DNA from: Chloroflexota bacterium
GTDB lineage: Bacteria; Chloroflexota; Anaerolineae; Fen-1058
Assembly: GCA_016219235.1 (NCBI GenBank)
Contig: JACRBO010000010.1
Coordinates: 1-21,882 of the forward strand
Direction: 5' to 3'
Length of the DNA stretch: 21,882 bases
Positions 6,842-12,617 of the stretch are shown in pieces; the first letter of the stretch is position 1; each line of letters begins with the position of its first letter. The translations under genes were made by a program, and so were the position numbers. The notes beneath the pieces are model-generated. The model saw only the letters and a program-made list of their open reading frames with translations, was not told where the DNA came from and ran no database searches.

Positions 6842-9022
6842 TTACTTGGCGCTTTGCATACACCGGAAACTGGTATGAACATCTCGAAAACTGGGTGAAG
6901 CGTTGATGTCGGGTGACTGTATTCGTGACGGAGTGGCATCGACCAGGATGAGCTGAGCAGGCAGGCGTTCCAGACTCCCATCCCAGGTCTCCTGCTTCGG
7001 AAAACTCGACGCCGTCCACTCGAACGTGTCCTCAGCGGGTAACTGAATTCCGGCCGTAGCGTGCGCGGTTATCCACGGCAACAATGCCTGCCAGTCCTTA
7101 ATCGTCGGCAGCCGACGCCCCAGCCACTCGCAATACCGGGCGGCTTGAAGGGCATCCAGACCGGTCACGGGTCGATGGTCGTTATCATCGCCGGCCGCGG
7201 CATACGTGCTGAACTGCGGAGCCGGTGCAATGCAATGCGCGGCCTGTACGCACCACCGATACTGCCGATTGGTTACCGGCCCGGCATCGACTTGCAGCGC
7301 TAACGGCTCGACACTCTTCAGTGTGTCCATCGCCAGCGCCCGCTGGCGGCGCACTTCACGATCGAGCGGCGGTTGGATCAACCCAAAAATGAGCAGGACC
7401 GCCAGCGCACTCAGCCCTACGGTCAAACGCCGGGCCTGCTGCCGATTACGCTCGCGCTGACGTTCGCGGGCCTGCTCGTCGACACTGGCGGTCAGGAAAG
7501 CCCGCGACGGACCATGCACCAGATCAGGATACCGGGCCTGCCAGTTCAGCGCTTGCTCCAATTTTGCGCCGCGATACAGCAGGCCGGTGTCGTGTTCAAG
7601 GCGCAGCCAATCCTGAGCGTCCTGCGCGATCCGATTCTGCACATTCAACGCTTCACGCCGCTGGTCAACCAACTGGTGCAGCCACGGCCACGCATCGATC
7701 AGTTTTTCGTGTGCCAGCGTCACACTGTCGCGCCCGGCGTGTTCGTCGGTGATGATCAGGCGCGCGTCCGCCAGTTTGCCGACCACGGCCACGACTTGAG
7801 CAGGATCGATGCCGGTCGGTACCAATTCATCGACCAGCGCGGTGCGCCGCGTGTCGTCAGCGCCGCGCCCGATTTGAACCAGACCGCCAAAAATCTCACG
7901 CGCGATCGATTGCTCTACCTCGTTGAGTCGCGCAAACGAACTATCGGCATGGCGTTCCAACGCCTTGTGAATTCCGCCGTGTGCCAGGTAATCTTGTTGC
8001 GTCAGCGCCATGACGCCGCCGGCCGCCGACCGCGCCTCAAACAGATCGTGCAGCGCAAACTGCACCAGCGGCAGCGACCGCGGTTCGCTCTTCATGTCCG
8101 CGATGATCTGCGCGATCAATGCCGGCTCGATTTTCAAGCCGACGCGCAAGGCAGGCTGCGCAATGGCATTCACCAACTCATCGGGGGCCATGGCGCCCAG
8201 TTGCCAGAACTGTTGATTGAGCAGCGCGTTGAGGTGCGGATAGGCCGCGCAATTCGACACAAAGTCCGATCGCATGGCCAGCACGAGCGTGATCCGACCG
8301 CCGTCAACGGTCGCGGCGTGCGTCAGGAGATTCAGGAACACCGCGCGTTCTGACTCGTCGGCCACTTGCGTGAACGTCTCTTCAAATTGATCGATCAAGA
8401 TCACGGCCCGCCGCGCCCGATCGTCCTTCAAAACGACTTCGATCCATTGCGCCAACTGCGACGCATCAGCCCCGCCTTTGGTGCGGATGTCCTCGCCTGC
8501 CCTGAGCGTACCCGCCAGACTCGACGCCACCCGCGCCAACTCCGTCATCGGCTCACGGCCCGGCTTAAGCGTCTCGTACAACCAGCGATCGCTGCCGGGC
8601 AACGCGCCCCGCTTCAAGCCGGCGATCAGACCTGCGCGGGCCAGCGACGATTTGCCGCTGCCCGATGGCCCGGTGATAAACAAAGCGCGAGTCGTGTTCA
8701 GGCGGGTTGTCAGATTGGCAATGCTGGTTTCGCGGCCAAAAAACAAGTCGGCGTCGCCTTCGTCAAACGGGCGCAGGCCGACATAGGGGCATTGTCCGGT
8801 GAATGGTTTAGGCTGAAGGGTGACAGCGATTTGCTCAAGCAGGGCGCGAACCTCGCCGGCCGTGTAGCCCTGCACGATCTTGTCGCGGCCGACAACATCG
8901 CCGCCAACGGTGATTCGCTCAGCGGAAAAGTCCACGCCGCCGCTGAGCGTTGTGGCGAGAGAAGGCAGATTGGGCGCAGTGCCGGCGGGCTGCTCTGGCT
9001 GGAGCAGCGAGGGATCGGTCAT
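6842..9022 (-). CDS. nSTAND1 ATPase with transmembrane helix and C-terminal FGE-like domain
   Basis: A 726-residue paralogue of the STAND-WD40 protein. Order: the same Gly/Asp motif (28-50, GGDVVGRDKIV); nSTAND1 core with CPYVGLRPFDEGDADLFFGR (78-97), Walker A GPSGSGKSS (118-126, Lys124) and Walker B AVILIDQFEE (206-215, Asp211); helical arm; one transmembrane helix (about 533-550); then, instead of WD40 repeats, a compact domain of about 145 residues with the hallmarks of the FGE-sulfatase (SUMF1, C-type-lectin-like) fold: GPVTNRQYRWCV (581-592), PVTGLDALQAARYCEWLGRRLPT (618-640), FEWTAS (667-672) and terminal SFRC (718-721). The RGGSW segment and catalytic cysteine pair of true formylglycine-generating enzymes are missing, so it is likely a binding module. 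The core is about two-thirds identical to its paralogue by eye. The start has GAGGT upstream. It probably heads an operon with the 200-aa gene. Confidence 0.87.
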   Translation of the reverse strand: MTDPSLLQPEQPAGTAPNLPSLATTLSGGVDFSAERITVGGDVVGRDKIVQGYTAGEVRALLEQIAVTLQPKPFTGQCPYVGLRPFDEGDADLFFGRETSIANLTTRLNTTRALFITGPSGSGKSSLARAGLIAGLKRGALPGSDRWLYETLKPGREPMTELARVASSLAGTLRAGEDIRTKGGADASQLAQWIEVVLKDDRARRAVILIDQFEETFTQVADESERAVFLNLLTHAATVDGGRITLVLAMRSDFVSNCAAYPHLNALLNQQFWQLGAMAPDELVNAIAQPALRVGLKIEPALIAQIIADMKSEPRSLPLVQFALHDLFEARSAAGGVMALTQQDYLAHGGIHKALERHADSSFARLNEVEQSIAREIFGGLVQIGRGADDTRRTALVDELVPTGIDPAQVVAVVGKLADARLIITDEHAGRDSVTLAHEKLIDAWPWLHQLVDQRREALNVQNRIAQDAQDWLRLEHDTGLLYRGAKLEQALNWQARYPDLVHGPSRAFLTASVDEQARERQRERNRQQARRLTVGLSALAVLLIFGLIQPPLDREVRRQRALAMDTLKSVEPLALQVDAGPVTNRQYRWCVQAAHCIAPAPQFSTYAAAGDDNDHRPVTGLDALQAARYCEWLGRRLPTIKDWQALLPWITAHATAGIQLPAEDTFEWTASSFPKQETWDGSLERLPAQLILVDATPSRIQSPDINASPSFRDVHTSFRCMQSAK

Positions 9023-9068
9023 GCTGACCTCATACGGGCTGCTACGTCGGTTGGATCACGCTTCGATC

Positions 9069-9098
9069 ACTATAGCACCGAAGCGCAGCGTAAGTCAA
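9069..9098 (-). promoter_or_regulatory. Promoter of the STAND-FGE gene
   Basis: The minus strand carries TTGACT (9093-9098), an 18-base spacer and TATAGT (9069-9074), with a TG one base upstream of the -10 (TGCTATAGT). The start of transcription would be near 9062, a 40-base leader. The 10-mer ACCGAAGCGC occurs on the plus strand at 9077-9086, inside the spacer, and again at 9112-9121, 35 bases away, so the -35 lies between two copies of a possible operator. Confidence 0.6.
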
Positions 9099-9148
9099 TT
9101 TGAAGATTCTAACCGAAGCGCGACGAGGTCATTATGAAGTTGCTCCCA

Positions 9149-9166
9149 GCCCGCGTCCGCGCGGGC
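9149..9166. terminator. GC-rich hairpin downstream of the hydrolase gene
   Basis: GCCCGCG (9149-9155) and CGCGGGC (9160-9166) form a 7-bp stem with a TCCG loop, 54 bases past the stop of the hydrolase gene on the minus strand. No U-tract follows, so termination is uncertain. Confidence 0.4.
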
Positions 9167-9219
9167 GGCCTGCCGCGAGCAACCGACCGCGAGGACGCAG
9201 TCGGAGAGCACCGCGACGG

Positions 9220-10110
9220 CTACTTCAACACCCGATCGAAAAACCCCACGATCACGTGCTCGTATTCGTCAGGCCGCGCAATCGGGCTGCCGCCGTGCGT
9301 CGTTTCCGGCACTTCCCACCGCTCTTTCGGCTCGCTCGCCCGGTCGAAAAAGCGCCGCACCAGCAGCCGCCCGTATTCCTGCCCGGCAGCGATGAACAAG
9401 ATCGGGCGCGGCGCGATGCGCAGCAAGCCTTCAATCACGCCTTCGGGGATGGGCACACCGGTGCGCAGCGACAACCAGTGTTCGCCCAACCAGTATCCAA
9501 TCACATAAAACTTGTCTAGCAGCGTCGGCACATCGGGCACATCGCTGATGCGGGCAAAGCCCGGCTCTTCCGCGACGATCGCGCTGATCTGATCGAACTG
9601 GCTGGCGGCCCGCAGCGCAATCTGTCCGCCAATGGAGAAGCCAAGAATGCCGATGCGCCGTGGATCGATTTCGGCCTTGTTTTGCAGATAGCTCAGCGCC
9701 AGGGCCACATCTTGCGCATCCAGCCAGCCATAGGTGCGCATTCCGCCGCTCTCGCCCGAACCACGTTCATCGTACAGCAACACGCCAAAACCGTGCCGTG
9801 CCAACATCTCGGCCCGGCCCAACATCTCCAGGCGATTGCCGCCGTAGCCATGCAACAGGATGATCGCCGCGCCGTTTTGCGCTGGCAGATACCAGCCCTT
9901 CAGATCATAACCGTCGGCGGTCTTCAACGTGAGGTCTTCGTAAGTGAAGCCGTCGTCGAGCGGCGTACGATCGATCGCGAAAGGTGCAGGCTGCATCAGC
10001 ACTTCCACACTAAGGATCAGAAAGCCGAGGTAGGCCAGCACCAGGCCGCCGATCACGCCGACCGACAATAGCTTGAACCAGTAACGGCCGCCCCGGCGTC
10101 GAGGTGTCAT
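9220..10110 (-). CDS. Membrane-anchored alpha/beta hydrolase
   Basis: A 296-residue alpha/beta-hydrolase fold protein (S9/S33-like) with one N-terminal transmembrane helix (about 12-36) after a basic MTPRRRGGR start, so the catalytic domain probably lies outside the membrane facing the periplasm or cell surface. Visible: oxyanion motif HGYGG (87-91), YDERGSGES (113-121), nucleophile Ser159 in GFSIGG, and the catalytic His272 in ETTHGG. The acid position reads GQEYG (Glu245) where most relatives have Asp. The substrate is unknown. The ATG at 10108-10110 is preferred over one at 10152 because it overlaps the thioesterase stop as ATGA, the mark of translational coupling, and gives a normal N-terminus. 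The longer form would add 14 residues and overlap by 46 bases. Confidence 0.85.
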   Translation of the reverse strand: MTPRRRGGRYWFKLLSVGVIGGLVLAYLGFLILSVEVLMQPAPFAIDRTPLDDGFTYEDLTLKTADGYDLKGWYLPAQNGAAIILLHGYGGNRLEMLGRAEMLARHGFGVLLYDERGSGESGGMRTYGWLDAQDVALALSYLQNKAEIDPRRIGILGFSIGGQIALRAASQFDQISAIVAEEPGFARISDVPDVPTLLDKFYVIGYWLGEHWLSLRTGVPIPEGVIEGLLRIAPRPILFIAAGQEYGRLLVRRFFDRASEPKERWEVPETTHGGSPIARPDEYEHVIVGFFDRVLK

Positions 10111-10535
10111 GGTAGTCGATCGAGCACCGCCATCGTCAGGCGTGCGATGCACACTAACTTGCCGCGTTCATCGACGATGCGGATGTCCCACACCTGCGTC
10201 GAACCGCCCAGATGAATGGGCCGCGCGGTGCCCGTGACGAAACCCGATCGAACACCGCGTACATGATTGGCGTTGATCTCCAGACCCACCACCATTTTCT
10301 TAGCCGGATCGACGCAACAACTCGCGGCCATGCTGCCCAGCGTCTCGGCCAGCGCCACCGATGCACCGCCGTGCAGCAGGCCATACGGCTGAATTGTGCG
10401 CGTGTCCACCGGCATGCGCGCGCTCACAAAATCCTCGCCCGCCGCCACAAATTCGATAGCGAGATGCTCGATCATTGTCCCGCGCGCTTGCTGCGTAAAG
10501 CCATCCTGCGTCGGTTGCACAACCCAGATCGACAT
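10107..10535 (-). CDS. PaaI/YdiI-family hotdog thioesterase
   Basis: A 142-residue single-hotdog acyl-CoA thioesterase, the usual length. The helix motif YGLLHGGASVALAETLGS (51-68) holds the expected catalytic Glu64, and GLEINANHVRGVRSGFVTGTA matches the strand that follows in the YdiI/MenI and PaaI groups. Enzymes of this group hydrolyse aromatic or acyl-CoA thioesters, usually as tetramers in the cytoplasm; YdiI-type members cleave 1,4-dihydroxy-2-naphthoyl-CoA in menaquinone synthesis. No menaquinone or phenylacetate gene is in view, so the substrate is open. GGGAGGAG lies just upstream of the ATG. Its stop overlaps the start of the hydrolase gene. Confidence 0.88.
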   Translation of the reverse strand: MSIWVVQPTQDGFTQQARGTMIEHLAIEFVAAGEDFVSARMPVDTRTIQPYGLLHGGASVALAETLGSMAASCCVDPAKKMVVGLEINANHVRGVRSGFVTGTARPIHLGGSTQVWDIRIVDERGKLVCIARLTMAVLDRLP

Positions 10536-10569
10536 ACACTCCTCCCAGTTAAGCCCATACTGTCCGCAT

Positions 10570-10646
10570 CCTTCGACTGCACGGCGGGCGCATCCTGAGC
10601 GAAACGGAGTGAAGTCGAAGGACGCCCGCCGCTTCGCTCAGGATGC
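10570..10646. repeat. Composite palindromic repeat between thioesterase and aldo/keto reductase genes
   Basis: Three sets of inverted words interleave: CCTTCGACT (10570-10578) with 10613-10621; GGCGGGCG (10583-10590) with 10623-10630; and GCATCCTGAGCGAA (10590-10603) with 10633-10646. Because the last two are in different order on each side, the block cannot form one simple stem and may be two overlapping repeat copies. CCTTCGACT/GCTCAGGATG words of this kind are common extragenic repeats in environmental bacterial genomes by recall. It begins 8 bases before the stop end of the reductase gene, so it may also end that transcript. Confidence 0.7.
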
Positions 10647-10654
10647 TTCCTAAT

Positions 10655-11626
10655 TCACTGCGACCAGTCCGTCGGCGTGCGATCCCAGCGATGCGGCTTC
10701 AACTGTGCTAACAGATCGGCGCTCAGCGATCCGGCATCGCTGCACGCGCTGTTGGCGTCGACGTTCTTGATCTTCCGCATGCCGGGAATCACCGTGCTCA
10801 CATCCGCATTGGACAGGATGAAGCGCATCGCCATCTCCGGCATGGTCATGCCCGCCGGGATCAGCGGCTTCAGTGCGTCGGCGTGAGCCAGGCTGGATTT
10901 CAAGTTTTCCGGCACAAAATACGTGTTGCGCCAATCCCCTTCCGGCCATTTGCTGTCGAGCGTGAGCGTGCCCGTTAAAGTGCCTTCGTCGAACGGCACC
11001 CGCGCGATGACGGCCACGTTCAATTCGCGACAGACCGGGAATAGATTATCTTCAGGGTTCTGATCGAAAATGTTGTAGATCACCTGCACTGCGTCGATCA
11101 GACCGGTCTTCAGGGTGCGGACTACGTTATCGGGTTCCCAGCGATTGACGCTGACGCCGATCGCTTTGATCAGCCCTTCGGCTTTGAGATCAGTCACGGC
11201 CTTTTGCCAACGCTCGTCCTGCGCCCAATCGTCTTCCCAGATGTGAAACTGGATCAAATCCACGCTGCTCAGGCCCAGGTTCTTCAAACTCAATTCGGTA
11301 TACTGGCGGATGTGATCAGCCGGGAAACAATCGGCGAGCAGGTAGCCGCGTCGTGACGGCCACTTGAAATTCTTCGGCGGAATCTTCGTCGCCGTATACA
11401 ATTTGCGATCGGGATACGCGCGCACCAACTGGCCCAGCAAGCCCTCACTGTGGCCCGCGCCGTAGCCCCACGCCGTATCGAAGAAGTTGCAGCCCAACTC
11501 CACGGATCGATGCAGCGCCTGCATCGATTGCGCGTCGTCCGATTCAGTCCAGCCGCCCATGCCCCACATGCCGTAACCGACATCACTGACCGACCAACCC
11601 GTGCGTCCAAATGTACGATAGTGCAT
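10655..11626 (-). CDS. Aldo/keto reductase
   Basis: A 323-residue NAD(P)H-dependent (beta/alpha)8 reductase of the AKR superfamily, normal length. The catalytic tetrad is visible: Asp50 and Tyr55 in FFDTAWGYG, Lys81 in TATKIPP and His128 in DLIQFHIWED. The C-terminal IPGMRKIKNVDANS matches the cofactor-binding loop. The start is the second of two adjacent ATG codons (11624-11626), which sits five bases after GGAGG and gives the usual MHYRTFGRTGW beginning. The ATG at 11629 and a GTG at 11641 are in frame but placed worse against the ribosome site. The closest kin by pattern are oxidoreductases of YdjG/YghZ-like type; substrate unknown. A repeat block of 119 bases separates it from the thioesterase gene, so co-transcription is uncertain. 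Confidence 0.88.
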   Translation of the reverse strand: MHYRTFGRTGWSVSDVGYGMWGMGGWTESDDAQSMQALHRSVELGCNFFDTAWGYGAGHSEGLLGQLVRAYPDRKLYTATKIPPKNFKWPSRRGYLLADCFPADHIRQYTELSLKNLGLSSVDLIQFHIWEDDWAQDERWQKAVTDLKAEGLIKAIGVSVNRWEPDNVVRTLKTGLIDAVQVIYNIFDQNPEDNLFPVCRELNVAVIARVPFDEGTLTGTLTLDSKWPEGDWRNTYFVPENLKSSLAHADALKPLIPAGMTMPEMAMRFILSNADVSTVIPGMRKIKNVDANSACSDAGSLSADLLAQLKPHRWDRTPTDWSQ

Positions 11627-11665
11627 CATGCCCTCCGTCACAGAATTGTGCTTGCTTCAAAACAT

Positions 11666-11842
11666 CCTCACGCAAAGCAGCACAGGAGCAAAGTCTTTAC
11701 GGCTTTCCCGACTCGAGCGAGATTATCGCTGGCTGCTCCCGATGGATTGCCAAATCCATCGGCTTTGGCGGCGGATTTGACGCGCTTCCGTCAAACCCGG
11801 AAGACCTGGCTTTTCTTTGCCTCTTTGCTTCTTTGCGTGAGG
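11666..11842. repeat. 177-bp composite palindromic element with GCAAAG terminal repeats
   Basis: The ends are inverted repeats: CCTCACGCAAAG (11666-11677) matches 11831-11842 exactly, and the match runs on to 28 bases (11666-11693 with 11815-11842) with four mismatches. Inside is a perfect 10-bp hairpin CCGATGGATT (11739-11748) with 11753-11762, followed by GGCGGCGGATTTGACG. The core from about 11734 resembles that of the element at 19732-19843. No gene is seen in this 220-base spacer. Confidence 0.7.
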
Positions 11843-11847
11843 TTCGT

Positions 11848-12357
11848 TTAGTGCCTGAAAAAGCCGCGCTGCAGCGGGCGGACGTCATCCACCGTGATAA
11901 ACGCCGCCGGATCGACCTTGAGCGTGATGTCATGCACGGTGCGCACGTCACGCCGCGCCACCGCCGAATTGACCACGCTCATCAGGCCGTCACGACCGTG
12001 CGCGGCGAATTCGGTCACGGCGAAACCGGCGTCACGCAGCGCCTGTGCAATTTGCACGCCCAGACTCGGCGAGTAGATGCGGAACATCACATAGCCGATC
12101 GCCAGCCGCTCTTCTGCCATCATCCCGATGATCACACCAGCGCCAAAGCCCGCCGCATAACCGATCACCGTCAGCGGATTCAACGGGCCTTGCAGCACCG
12201 TGCTCACCGCCAGAATAAACACCGTCGCCTGAATCGCGCCCAGACCGGCGGCCAACACCTTGCGCCCGCGCATCACAAACAACAGGCGCAGCGTATCCAG
12301 CGACATGTCCAGCACGCGCATCGCAAACACAAACAACCCTGCCACAATTGGCGTCAT
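11848..12357 (-). CDS. UPF0316/DUF2179-type membrane protein
   Basis: A 169-residue protein matching the UPF0316 pattern (DUF5698 membrane part plus DUF2179). There are three hydrophobic segments (about 3-28, 36-56 and 62-80) with the short RVLDMSLDTLRLLFVMRGRK N-terminal signature, then a soluble C-terminal domain (about 92-165) of small alternating beta/alpha units (GYVMFRIYSP, AVARRDVRTVHDITLKVDP). DUF2179 domains have a PII-like ferredoxin fold in related proteins, which hints at small-molecule sensing. The function of the family is unknown. GGAGG sits 7 bases before the ATG at 12357. It is transcribed divergently from the polymerase gene across a 260-base repeat-rich spacer. Confidence 0.82.
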   Translation of the reverse strand: MTPIVAGLFVFAMRVLDMSLDTLRLLFVMRGRKVLAAGLGAIQATVFILAVSTVLQGPLNPLTVIGYAAGFGAGVIIGMMAEERLAIGYVMFRIYSPSLGVQIAQALRDAGFAVTEFAAHGRDGLMSVVNSAVARRDVRTVHDITLKVDPAAFITVDDVRPLQRGFFRH

Positions 12358-12375
12358 CGATCTACCTCCGTGTGT

Positions 12376-12381
12376 ATTATA
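12376..12381 (-). promoter_or_regulatory. Candidate -10 of the UPF0316 gene
   Basis: The minus strand has a perfect TATAAT here, but only 18 bases before the ATG, which leaves a leader of about 12 bases starting at the GGAGG. The -35 position is not convincing. A 7-bp dyad CGCCAGC/GCTGGCG (12382-12388, 12397-12403) overlaps the spacer. Confidence 0.35.
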
Positions 12382-12396
12382 CGCCAGCTACAATGT

Positions 12397-12505
12397 GCTG
12401 GCGATTGAAATCGCGCCTACAACCACACGAAGTCGGCCTTCGCCGACTGAAGCCCAGCCGACGAAGGTCGGCTTTGTGTATTTGTTGGCGCGAATTCCAT
12501 TCGCC
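12397..12505. repeat. Four-hairpin palindromic element in the divergent spacer
   Basis: In order: GCGATT-GA-AATCGC (12401-12414); AGTCGGC-CTTC-GCCGACT (12431-12448); AGCCGAC-GAAG-GTCGGCT (12456-12473); and a shorter GGCG-GAAT/ATTCGCC stem with a bulge (about 12487-12505). The second and third hairpins are also complementary to each other over 14 of 18 positions, including their loops. The layout mirrors the array at 18550-18656. No gene is seen in this spacer. Confidence 0.65.
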
Positions 12506-12582
12506 GGAGCCAATCTGCACATCTCTAACGCGCACGCCCTTCGACTGCGCCGCGGAAAAGTGCGGGATGTTTGCTACTACTT

Positions 12583-12611
12583 TTCGGACAGAACCGAGCC
12601 TATGATACAAT
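12583..12611 (+). promoter_or_regulatory. Candidate promoter giving a leaderless polymerase mRNA
   Basis: TGATACAAT (TACAAT at 12606-12611 with an upstream TG) is preceded by TTCGGA at 12583-12588 with a 17-base spacer. The expected start of transcription, 7 bases on, falls on the A of the ATG at 12618. No ribosome site precedes that ATG. The alternative is another promoter further up in the repeat region. Confidence 0.4.
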
Positions 12612-12617
12612 GCCGCC

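Noticed and set aside
6842..7290. Diversity-generating retroelement target in the FGE-like domain
   Set aside because: No reverse transcriptase, template repeat or adenine-rich codon pattern is visible in the window. The fold alone is not enough.
1913..9022. Full anti-phage defence island
   Set aside because: STAND genes suggest it, but there is no nuclease, protease, toxin, restriction gene or mobile-element marker next to them. Flanking genes are metabolic, so only a possible link is claimed.
10108..10152. Longer start for the alpha/beta hydrolase at 10152
   Set aside because: It would overlap the thioesterase by 46 bases and add 14 non-conserved residues. The ATGA overlap start is simpler.
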